Shown here piece by piece: positions 24,330 through 31,879 of a stretch of DNA of 64,000 nucleotides. Within the stretch, counting starts at the first letter, position 1, and each line of letters begins with the position of its first letter. Made by a program: the position numbers and the translations under genes. A model generated the notes under the pieces. The model searched no databases and was not told the origin of the DNA. It saw only the letters and a list, made by a program, of their open reading frames with translations. The DNA comes from Desulfosarcina ovata subsp. ovata (GTDB lineage: Bacteria > Desulfobacterota > Desulfobacteria > Desulfobacterales > Desulfosarcinaceae): the NCBI RefSeq assembly GCF_009689005.1, contig NZ_AP021879.1:6295724-6359723 (forward strand), written 5' to 3'.

Positions 24330-25961
24330 TTATTTGGCTTTCAACTGGGCTTCCATGGCCATCACGATGGATGAGAAGTCAGCCCCCATATTCGATGCCG
24401 TGGTGGCGAAACAGATGCGTTCTTTTTCGACCCCGATGGCTTCAAGCATGTTCTGTGCATTGGCAGCACGCCAGCCGGCGTACAGGCTGCCCTTTTCCGA
24501 CTTGCAGTTGCCGTTATGGCAGGCCATGATCACCACGCCGTCGGCGCCTTCGGCCAGGGCACGCATGACATAATCCACATCCACCTTGCCGGCACAGGGT
24601 ACGGTAACGGTTTTCAGGCCCTCGGGCAGCGGCATGCCGAAGGATTCTGCCATCTTAGCGGCCTCGAGACCACTGTTCTGGCAGCAGAAGGCCACGATCG
24701 TGGGGGCATCGCCGGATTTTTCGGCTGCCGACCGGCTCACCGTCTCGATCATGGCCGCATCGTTGAATTCACCGATCTGGATGGCGTCCATGGGGCACTC
24801 CGAGGCGCAGATCCCGCAGCCCTGGCAGGCCACTTTGGAGATAACGGGTTTATTTTCCGCTTCCCAGTAAATGGCACCATGGGGGCAGCAGCGGTAGCAG
24901 GTGAGGCAGAAGGTGCATTTGCCCGTATCGATGACCGCCTTGTCGACCGGTACGCTGATGGTCCCGTCGCCCAGAAGGCCACGCACCCGCAGGGCGGCGT
25001 TTTCCGCGTCCATCAGGGCGCCGTAGCGTTTTTTCACCCGGCGGCTGCCGCCGACCACAAAGATGCCTTCGCGATTGGTCGAAACCGGGTAGCGGTGAAC
25101 ATTGTCGGTCTGCAGGAATCCCATGGGGCCCACATCGATTTTCAGCATGTCGGCCAGGGCGGCGTTGACCTCATCGGCACCGATGGCCTCTTCGACGACA
25201 ACAATGTCCGGAGCCAGTTCCACATTGCGCTGCAGCACCGGATCCTCATAGGTGATCGAGAGGGCGGCGCCTTCCTGGGCCACCTGCGGCATGCCGGTCA
25301 GTTTGATATACATGGCGCCCTTGTCGCGGCACTCCAGGTAGAGTCGTTCCAGGCCGTCTTCGGCAACCTTCAGATCGCCGGCCAGAACGTAAGCGCTGGT
25401 GTCGGCCATGTTTTCCATGGCCAAAACGCTTTTCAGCACCCGTTCCAGCACCAGGGGATTGCCGTCCTGGGCCAGTCCCATGAGAAAGGCCACCGACTTG
25501 CCGGAAAAGGCGGCGGGATCCGTTTTCAGGGCGGCTTCCAGCTGGCTCTGGCTGAGCACCGTTTCGGAAAGGGTCAGACCATAGGCGTCGTTCATCGGGG
25601 AGGAGACCAGCTCCGAGGCCACGACAATGGCGCCTACCGATTTTTCGACAATGTCGTCATTGCCCGACAGCCACACCCGGAAGTCACCGGGAACGCCGGC
25701 GGCGCCATCCATGCGCGTGCCGGGCAGCATTTCGATCATCTCCGACCCGTTGACGGTTTCCATGAGCGCGTCCAGAGCCGCCTGCTCTTCACCGTCAACA
25801 TCGGCCACACCCATACCGGCGGCAGCGCCCCCGTCAATGAGCACCACCTTGTATCCGCTGGCGGCAATTTCGGTGGCGGCTTTCGCGCCGGTCATGCCGG
25901 CACCCACCACCAGGACGTCGGTGGACAGGTTGATGGTTTCCATTTGCGTTTGTTCTGTCAT
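24330..25961 (-). CDS. HdrA-like flavoprotein fused to an MvhD-type domain
   Basis: 543 aa. N-terminal Rossmann motif VLVVGAGMTGAKAATEI; middle region with YPVSTNREGIFVVGGSRR as in HdrA; two [4Fe-4S] motifs (CTFCLTCYRCCPHGA, CQGCGICASECPMDA); then an MvhD/FlpD domain of about 130 aa (IVAFCCQNSG...VPCAGKVDVDYVMRALAEGADGVVIMACHNGNCKSEKG). Such HdrA-MvhD chains pass electrons between hydrogenases or dehydrogenases and HdrA flavin. QmoB has the same order but is longer. The start overlaps the preceding hdrA stop by 4 bp (ATGA). The FAD fingerprint and the inner HdrA cluster region are reduced compared with methanogen HdrA. Confidence 0.85.
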   Translation of the reverse strand: MTEQTQMETINLSTDVLVVGAGMTGAKAATEIAASGYKVVLIDGGAAAGMGVADVDGEEQAALDALMETVNGSEMIEMLPGTRMDGAAGVPGDFRVWLSGNDDIVEKSVGAIVVASELVSSPMNDAYGLTLSETVLSQSQLEAALKTDPAAFSGKSVAFLMGLAQDGNPLVLERVLKSVLAMENMADTSAYVLAGDLKVAEDGLERLYLECRDKGAMYIKLTGMPQVAQEGAALSITYEDPVLQRNVELAPDIVVVEEAIGADEVNAALADMLKIDVGPMGFLQTDNVHRYPVSTNREGIFVVGGSRRVKKRYGALMDAENAALRVRGLLGDGTISVPVDKAVIDTGKCTFCLTCYRCCPHGAIYWEAENKPVISKVACQGCGICASECPMDAIQIGEFNDAAMIETVSRSAAEKSGDAPTIVAFCCQNSGLEAAKMAESFGMPLPEGLKTVTVPCAGKVDVDYVMRALAEGADGVVIMACHNGNCKSEKGSLYAGWRAANAQNMLEAIGVEKERICFATTASNMGADFSSIVMAMEAQLKAK

Positions 25962-27142
25962 GAGGCCCTCCCCAGATATTTCATCACTTCGCCGGCAGAC
26001 TGACCTGCATGGACGATGGATTCGGCAATGGTTTTCGGTCCCGATGCGGTACCGGCCACAAAAACGCCTTCCTGGCCGGTGGTTACCCGGTTCAATTTCT
26101 CGGCGCAGGCAAAGAAACCGTCACCGTTCAGCGGCGCGCCGACCGTCTCGGCCAGGGCCGCGTTGTCGGCGGACGGCATAATGCCCACGGAGAGCACCAC
26201 CAGATCGAACACCTCCTGGATGGCTTCACTGCTGCCTTCGGCAGCCATGAAGCGGGTACGGATGCGGTCGTCGTCGGTTTTATACATGTCCACGGGGATG
26301 TTGCGCACAAACGTCATTTCATCTTTGCACTGCTGGTAGAAAACAGGGAAATCGTTGCCCGTGTTCTGGATGTCCATGTAGAAAATGGTGATCTCCAGTT
26401 CCGGGTCCTTGTGTTTCATGGACTGGGCCGTTCGCAGGGCATAAGGGCAGCAGACCTGGCTGCACCACAGGTTGCCCAAACGCTCGTCGCGGCTGCCCAC
26501 ACACTGGATGAAGGCGACTTTCTTGGGCGGCTGACCGTCCGAGGGGCGCAGCACAACACCATTGGCGCGTTTGCCTTTTTCCAGATCCAGGCCGCTGATG
26601 ACGTTATCCAGTTCATCGTAGCGATAGGTGGATTTGATGCGTGGATCAAAGGCGTTGAAACCGGTGGCCACGACCACGGCGTCCACCTCGAGGGCGTCCG
26701 CATTGCCGGTGGTTTCCGGATTGAGGCTGCCGTCGGCCTGATAAAATTTGGCGTTGTTCAGCGAGTAGCCCTTGACTGCCGTGCAACCCGCCGGGTTGGC
26801 CGTGTAGCCGTCCGCACAGGCCGCGGTGTCTTTGCTGACATCGCCTTTTTTCAAGCTGACCTTGAAATTGCCGTTTTTATTGATGCCGGTCACCTCTGTG
26901 GCCAGGTGGACGGAAATGGCCGGTTCGTTGACCACGTTCTTGAGCATTTTTTCCACGGCGCAGGCCCCGCACTGGCGGCATTCGTCCGTGGCTTTACAGG
27001 CGTACTGGATGGCGTGTCCGCCAAGGAAGTCGGCCTTTTCAACCAGCGCAACCTCTGCGCCAAGGCCGGCAAGCTCCCAGGCTGCCGTTAGACCGGCGAT
27101 CCCGCCCCCAATGACCATGACTTTTTTCGATTCAGTACTCAC
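25958..27142 (-). CDS. hdrA: HdrA-like FAD protein (QmoA type)
   Basis: 394 aa. I chose GTG 27142 because AAAGGAG lies 7 nt upstream; the longer frame to 27256 overlaps metF. It has VMVIGGGIAGLTAAWELAGLGAEVALVEK for FAD, a Cys cluster CKATDECRQCGAC, VVVATGFNAFDPR, FIQCVGSRDERLGNLWCSQVCC, and the closing EGVFVAGTASGPKTIAESIVHAG. These are features of HdrA/QmoA flavoproteins. It follows metF by 50 bp and is coupled to the next gene. With MetV, MetF and the MvhD-bearing HdrA it should form a soluble methylenetetrahydrofolate reductase complex. Confidence 0.88.
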   Translation of the reverse strand: MSTESKKVMVIGGGIAGLTAAWELAGLGAEVALVEKADFLGGHAIQYACKATDECRQCGACAVEKMLKNVVNEPAISVHLATEVTGINKNGNFKVSLKKGDVSKDTAACADGYTANPAGCTAVKGYSLNNAKFYQADGSLNPETTGNADALEVDAVVVATGFNAFDPRIKSTYRYDELDNVISGLDLEKGKRANGVVLRPSDGQPPKKVAFIQCVGSRDERLGNLWCSQVCCPYALRTAQSMKHKDPELEITIFYMDIQNTGNDFPVFYQQCKDEMTFVRNIPVDMYKTDDDRIRTRFMAAEGSSEAIQEVFDLVVLSVGIMPSADNAALAETVGAPLNGDGFFACAEKLNRVTTGQEGVFVAGTASGPKTIAESIVHAGQSAGEVMKYLGRAS

Positions 27143-27192
27143 GTGAAAACTCCTTTGGTGATCGTTGGTTGACAATGGATGGTCGGTAGTGA

Positions 27193-28116
27193 TCAGACCA
27201 CGGGTCTGGGCAGGACATTGGCGCGTTCGGCAATCTCCGGCACCTTGTGTTCCCATTCGATGGCCATGAGGTGAACGCCGGCGACGCCCTTCATCTCTTT
27301 GAACTCTTCGATCTGTTCGCAGGCGATTTTGATGCCTTCGTCAGCCACCTTCTTCTTGTCGACGCCCTGGAGGCGTTTGATGATTTCGTTGGGAACGTCC
27401 ATGCCAGGTACCTTGAGCTGCATGTAGCGCGCCATACCGATGCTCTTCATGGGGGTCACGCCGGCGAGGATGTATACCTTCTCGGTAAGACCCATGTCGA
27501 CGGCTTCCTTTACCCAGGTGCGCATCCGTTCCATATTGAAGATACACTGGGTCTGGACGAAATCCACGCCGGCGGCCACTTTTTTGGCCAGGCGGTGCAC
27601 CCGCCACTCGTGGGGTTCGGCAAAGGGGTTGGCGGCGCCGCCGATAAACAGTTTCGGGGGGCCGTCGATATCGGCACCGCCCAGGAATTTGGCCTCGTCA
27701 CGCATTTTTTTCACCGTGCCGATGAGCTGGGTGGAATCGATATCGAAAACACCCTTGGACTGAGGGTGGTCGCCGAACTGCTGGTGGTCGCCGGACAGGC
27801 AGAGCATGTTGCGGATGCCCAGTGCCGAGGCACCGAGAATGTCGGCCTGCATGGCCAGCCGGTTGCGGTCGCGGCAGACCATCTGGTAGTTGGGTTCCAG
27901 TCCCTCTTCAATGGCGATCAGCGAGGCCGCCCAACTGGACATCCGCACCATGGCGGTCTGGTTGTCGGTGATATTGACGGCATCCACATTGCCGACCAAC
28001 GGTTTTGCCTTTTCGCGCACCGCCTCTACGTTGGATCCGCGGGGCGGACCCAGTTCTCCGGTGAAGGCAAAATGACCGGCGCGCAATATTTTTTCCAGAT
28101 TGCTTCCTGATTTCAT
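27193..28116 (-). CDS. metF: Methylenetetrahydrofolate reductase
   Basis: 307 aa from ATG 28116, GAGGG 8 nt upstream. MetF TIM-barrel enzyme that interconverts methylene- and methyl-tetrahydrofolate using FAD. Visible features are FTGELGPPRGSNVEAVREK, the Asp-rich NITDNQTAMVRMSS, VCRDRNRLAMQADILGASALG, LCLSGDHQQFGDHPQSKGVFDID and GGAANPFAEPHEWRV. It lies between metV and hdrA. In acetogens and some sulfate reducers such MetF works with MetV and Hdr/MvhD proteins and not with NADH alone; the same is likely here. Confidence 0.95.
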   Translation of the reverse strand: MKSGSNLEKILRAGHFAFTGELGPPRGSNVEAVREKAKPLVGNVDAVNITDNQTAMVRMSSWAASLIAIEEGLEPNYQMVCRDRNRLAMQADILGASALGIRNMLCLSGDHQQFGDHPQSKGVFDIDSTQLIGTVKKMRDEAKFLGGADIDGPPKLFIGGAANPFAEPHEWRVHRLAKKVAAGVDFVQTQCIFNMERMRTWVKEAVDMGLTEKVYILAGVTPMKSIGMARYMQLKVPGMDVPNEIIKRLQGVDKKKVADEGIKIACEQIEEFKEMKGVAGVHLMAIEWEHKVPEIAERANVLPRPVV

Positions 28117-28181
28117 GTAGTAATCCCTCTATTTGCGATTGACATGTTCCATGTTGGTGTTTCGTTGCCGCGCCGCTTCAG

Positions 28182-28865
28182 CTACTTGATCCCCAATGCG
28201 GTCAGGCGCTCTTGATAACCCGGTTGGACGATGGTCCGCGGCGTCTGGTTGCGCCAGTCGTTGGCCGGGCAGATTTCCAGGATATTGGCCAGGCGGTTCT
28301 GTTTGGCCAGGCGTTCGTGGATTTTGTACCAGGCACAAGGCTGGTCGCTGTTGATTTCACAGCTGCCCTTGTTGGTCCCCCCACAGGGACCGTTGAAAAG
28401 GCCCTTGGCGCACATGGTTACCGGGCAGATGCCGGCGGTCATTCCCAGTACACAAGTACCGCAGGCCCGGCATTTTTCCTCGTACCATCCCACTTCCCGG
28501 TTGACGCCGATAAAGGAGGTATTCACCGCCGGAAATACGGGGATTTCAGGAAACCGTTCGGCCAGGAACTGAATGCCGGCGCCACAGGCCATGGAGATGA
28601 GCGCATCGTATTCATCCACCACACCGTCCAGTTCCTCCAGAAATTCCATGTCGCATTGCCGCTCCACCGTCATCGCGCCGGTTTCGATGGGATCGCCCTC
28701 CATGCGACGGGCAATTTTCAGTTCGGAGTTGAGCACCCCGACCTCCTTCTCTCCGCCTGCCAGGCATACCGCCACGCAGGTGCCGCATCCCACGGTGAGG
28801 ACTTTTTTAAAGTCTTTCACCATGGCCCTGATCTCTTCAATGGGCTTTCGTTCCGCAACAATCAT
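28182..28865 (-). CDS. metV: MetV (zinc/iron-sulfur partner of MetF)
   Basis: 227 aa from ATG 28865, with AGGAGG upstream; the longer reading adds 14 codons without need. The N-terminus has VLTVGCGTCVAVCLAGGEKEV, and the C-terminus is rich in Cys: EEKCRACGTCVLGMTAGICPVTMCAKGLFNGPCGGTNKGSCEI, which is the pattern of the MetF-associated MetV family. MetV is needed for MetF stability and electron supply in acetogens. It is the first gene of the cluster and ends 65 bp before metF. It diverges from tetR across a 393-bp gap. Confidence 0.9.
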   Translation of the reverse strand: MIVAERKPIEEIRAMVKDFKKVLTVGCGTCVAVCLAGGEKEVGVLNSELKIARRMEGDPIETGAMTVERQCDMEFLEELDGVVDEYDALISMACGAGIQFLAERFPEIPVFPAVNTSFIGVNREVGWYEEKCRACGTCVLGMTAGICPVTMCAKGLFNGPCGGTNKGSCEINSDQPCAWYKIHERLAKQNRLANILEICPANDWRNQTPRTIVQPGYQERLTALGIK

Positions 28866-29225
28866 TTGACATTCCTCCTGTTTGTCATGGCACGGGGTCG
28901 TTGCCATGCTGGGTGATACACCGCACGCATGATGTAAAAAGGGGCGAGCGTGAAATGTAAGGGTGAGCCAAAAAACGAAATTAAGCAGAGCGAAGCAATT
29001 CTGTCAATATATAAAGGATTCATTATAAAATCTGGGCCCCAATCAGCTGTTTGGAGGGATTTGCAAACCGTTAAATGAATATCCCTTCATTTTTTTGGCG
29101 GGCTGCGTGGCATTTCCTTGCAGGCGGTGGCCCGGTTTGGGACTCAAAACAGATCAATGCGCTATTATTCGAGCTGGTTAAATAGCGCGCGGATCCCGCT
29201 TTTTTCAGCACGTGGCGGTTAACCC
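28866..29225. other. Divergent intergenic region between metV and tetR
   Basis: A+T-rich on the metV side, with no gene I can support. It should hold the promoter of the metV-metF-hdrA unit on the minus strand. No clear operator or riboswitch was recognised on that side. The tetR promoter starts at 29226. Confidence 0.55.
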
Positions 29226-29254
29226 TTGACAGGCGCTTTTGGCCTCTGTTAGAT
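29226..29254 (+). promoter_or_regulatory. Sigma-70 promoter of tetR
   Basis: TTGACA (29226-29231), 17-bp spacer, TTAGAT (29249-29254). Transcription should start near 29261, inside the operator. Confidence 0.75.
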
Positions 29255-29275
29255 ATGAATGAATGTTCATTCATA
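29254..29275. promoter_or_regulatory. TetR-type operator upstream of tetR
   Basis: Arms TATGAATGAA and TTCATTCATA are perfect inverted repeats with a TG spacer, directly on the expected start of transcription. Autorepression by the TetR protein is the simple reading. A related site lies at 33749-33766. Confidence 0.75.
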
Positions 29276-29921
29276 TTTGATCGAGAGGTTTATTATCGCA
29301 AAAAAGAAAAATACCGACAAATACCAGCGCATCCTGGACGCCGCCATCAAGGTTTTTGCCGAGCAGGGCTTCTTTCAGTCGACCATCGCCCAGATCGCCA
29401 AGGCGGCCGGCGTTGCAGATGGAACGATTTATCTTTATTTCAAGAACAAAGACGATATTCTGGTTCAATTTTACCAATATAAGACGCGCCAGATTTTTGA
29501 ACGGTTCCGCGACGTGGTCAACCGATCGAAAACTGCGGAAGAGAAGCTTCGCTGCCTGATCCGGGTCCACCTCCAGGAATTCCAGAAGGATCGCAACATG
29601 GCCATCGTCTACCAGGCCGAGACCCATCAGTATTACCGCCGCAATGACGAAAACCTCAAAGAGATGTCCAAAATGTACCGGGATATCATTTCGGAGGTGG
29701 TGGAACTGGGACAGGAAGAGGGGGCCATCCGCAAAGATCTCTACATGGGGTTGGTCAAACGGTTTATCAACGGTGCGGTGGACGAAGTGATCAATTCGTG
29801 GATCCATGCCGGCGGGCAATATGATCTGGTAACCATGGCCGATCCGCTGGTGGATCTTTTCATCAGCGGTATCGGGGGTTGCCGCAATACCGGATCAACA
29901 GGCGACCATCCAACCGGATAG
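29259..29921 (+). CDS. TetR-family regulator of fatty-acid oxidation (FadR-like)
   Basis: Up to 220 aa. N-terminal TetR helix-turn-helix (AAIKVFAEQGFFQSTIAQIAKAAGVADGTIYLYFKNKDDIL) and a C-terminal helical ligand domain of the kind found in fatty-acid regulators (TetR_C). The ATG at 29259 lies inside the operator and before the predicted transcript start, so it is doubtful. No ATG or GTG lies between it and the HTH. GAGAGG at 29283-29288 would serve ATT 29292 or ATC 29295, and TTG 29277 is also in frame. It lies 68 bp upstream of acyl-CoA dehydrogenase. Its ligand is probably an acyl-CoA (inference). Confidence 0.85.
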   Translation: MNVHSYLIERFIIAKKKNTDKYQRILDAAIKVFAEQGFFQSTIAQIAKAAGVADGTIYLYFKNKDDILVQFYQYKTRQIFERFRDVVNRSKTAEEKLRCLIRVHLQEFQKDRNMAIVYQAETHQYYRRNDENLKEMSKMYRDIISEVVELGQEEGAIRKDLYMGLVKRFINGAVDEVINSWIHAGGQYDLVTMADPLVDLFISGIGGCRNTGSTGDHPTG

Positions 29922-29989
29922 CGCCGTATGCCCGGGACGTTCCGGCACGCCGTCCGCCATAATTCTGCCATAATAAGGAGAATCATACC

Positions 29990-31807
29990 ATGGCACAAGT
30001 AATTGCTGATCGAAGAGACGTCGATTTCGTGCTGCATGAACAACTGATCGTCGATGGGTTGAGCAAACATCCCAAGTATGCCGAATTCGGAAAAAAAACC
30101 ATCGACATGATCGTCAGCGAGGCCCGCAATCTGGCGATCAAGGAGATCCTGCCAACCTTCAGGGAGGGAGACGAACAGGGGTGTCGGTTTGATAATGGCC
30201 AGGTATCCGTGCCGGAGAGTTTCAAACGCGCCTACGATCTCTTTGTCGAAGGAGAATGGCTGGCCATGCCCGAAGATCCGGCCTACGGCGGGCAGGGGAT
30301 GCCCAGGACGGTGGCCCTGGCTGCCGGTGACTATTTCAATGGTGCCAACTGCGCGTTTATGATGTATCCGGGCCTGACCCACGGGGCGGCCCTGCTGGTG
30401 GAGGCGTTTGGTACCGAACGGCAGAAGAAACGGTTCCTCAAAAACATGTTTACCGGCAAATGGACCGGCACCATGCTGCTCACCGAACCCGAAGCCGGCT
30501 CCGACGTGGGCAACCTCTCCACCAGCGCCAAAAAGAATCCCGACGGCACTTATTCCATTACCGGCAGCAAGATTTTTATTTCCGCCGGTGAACACGACAT
30601 GGTCGAAAACATCGTCCATCCGGTACTGGCCCGAATCGAAGGCGCGCCGGCGGGCACCCGGGGAATTTCGCTGTTTCTGGTCCCTAAGTATCGGGTGGCC
30701 GACGACGGCAGCCTGGGGGAATTCAACGATGTGGTCTGCACCGGGATCGAACATAAGATGGGCATCAACGGCAACGCCACCTGTTCACTGACCCTGGGCG
30801 GCAAAGGCAATTGTGTGGGGGAGCTGTTGGGGGAGGAGAACAAGGGCATGCGCGCCATGTTTCTGATGATGAACGAAGCGCGCCTGCTGGTGGGGATGCA
30901 GGGGTTCTGCTGCGCCAGTGCGTCCTACATGAACGCAGTCAACTACGCCCGGGAGCGCGTTCAGGGCAAGAACCTGCTGCAGATGATGGATCCCGATGCG
31001 CCGTCGGTGCCGATCATCCAGCATCCGGATGTGCGTCGGATGCTGATTTCCATGAAAGCCTATGTGGAAGGCATGCGCAGCCTGCTTTATTACGCCGGTT
31101 TTCTCACCGACCGGATCGCGGTCAGCGACGATGAGGCCGAAAAGGCACGGCTCCAGGGAATGATCGATATTTTGATCCCCATCTGCAAAGGGTATGTGAC
31201 CGACAGGGCCTTCGACGTCTGCAGCACGGGGGTTCAGGTTTACGGCGGGTACGGATTCATCCGGGAGTACCCCCAGGAGCAGCTCCTGCGGGATTGCCGC
31301 ATCACCATGATCTACGAAGGCACCAACGGAATCCAGGCCATGGATCTGCTGGGCCGAAAGCTGGGGATGAACAAGGGCAAGCCGATCATGGACCTGATGG
31401 GAGAGATCCAAAAGACGCTCGCCCAGGCCAAAGCCATCGACGAACTTGCCGATTTTGCCGCACGCCTGGAAAAGGCCCTTAACCGGCTGGCCGAAGTGGC
31501 CATGCATCTGGGGGCCACCGCCATGTCCCCCAAAGTGATGAATGCCTTTGCCTTCGCCCACCCGTTCATGGAAGCCGCCGGTGATGTGGTCATGGCCTGG
31601 ATGCTGCTCTGGCGGGCGGTGATCGCCGCCACCCAGCTGGAGAAGGGGGCCAAGAAAAAGGATCAGCATTTCTATGAAGGGCAGATCAAAAGCGCCCATT
31701 ATTTTACCCAGGCCGTTCTTCCCGTGACCATGGGCAAGATGGACGCCATCATGACCACCTGTACCGCTGCCGTTGAGATCTCCGAAGATGCCTTTGGCGG
31801 CAAATAA
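29990..31807 (+). CDS. Acyl-CoA dehydrogenase (long, about 600 aa type)
   Basis: 605 aa from ATG 29990 with AAGGAG 9 nt upstream. It introduces the trans-2 double bond in acyl-CoA using FAD and passes electrons to ETF. Motifs: MLLTEPEAGSDVGNLSTSA (FAD/substrate), GSKIFISAGEHDM, YGGYGFIREYPQEQLLRDCRI, and the likely catalytic Glu in MIYEGTNGIQAMDL. A C-terminal helical extension (about 450-605) is typical of this class. It sits after tetR and close to the ETF genes, so it is probably a member of the fatty-acid regulon. Confidence 0.93.
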   Translation: MAQVIADRRDVDFVLHEQLIVDGLSKHPKYAEFGKKTIDMIVSEARNLAIKEILPTFREGDEQGCRFDNGQVSVPESFKRAYDLFVEGEWLAMPEDPAYGGQGMPRTVALAAGDYFNGANCAFMMYPGLTHGAALLVEAFGTERQKKRFLKNMFTGKWTGTMLLTEPEAGSDVGNLSTSAKKNPDGTYSITGSKIFISAGEHDMVENIVHPVLARIEGAPAGTRGISLFLVPKYRVADDGSLGEFNDVVCTGIEHKMGINGNATCSLTLGGKGNCVGELLGEENKGMRAMFLMMNEARLLVGMQGFCCASASYMNAVNYARERVQGKNLLQMMDPDAPSVPIIQHPDVRRMLISMKAYVEGMRSLLYYAGFLTDRIAVSDDEAEKARLQGMIDILIPICKGYVTDRAFDVCSTGVQVYGGYGFIREYPQEQLLRDCRITMIYEGTNGIQAMDLLGRKLGMNKGKPIMDLMGEIQKTLAQAKAIDELADFAARLEKALNRLAEVAMHLGATAMSPKVMNAFAFAHPFMEAAGDVVMAWMLLWRAVIAATQLEKGAKKKDQHFYEGQIKSAHYFTQAVLPVTMGKMDAIMTTCTAAVEISEDAFGGK

Positions 31808-31840
31808 GCCCTGTTAAACGCCGGGGCGAGAGGCCATAAA

Positions 31841-31877
31841 AACGGGGAGCCGATTCAAACCGGTTCCCCGCTTTTGC
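31841..31877. terminator. Terminator between convergent acyl-CoA dehydrogenase and synthetase genes
   Basis: AACGGGGAGCC (31841-31851) pairs with GGTTCCCCG (31862-31870) and is followed by T-rich sequence. A's on the other side make it usable from both strands. Confidence 0.75.
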
Positions 31878-31879
31878 TT

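Noticed and set aside
24330..27142. Qmo complex (qmoAB)
   Set aside because: Both HdrA-like chains resemble QmoA/QmoB in layout, but there is no qmoC or aprBA and the genes follow metV-metF; the MvhD-bearing chain is also shorter than usual for QmoB.
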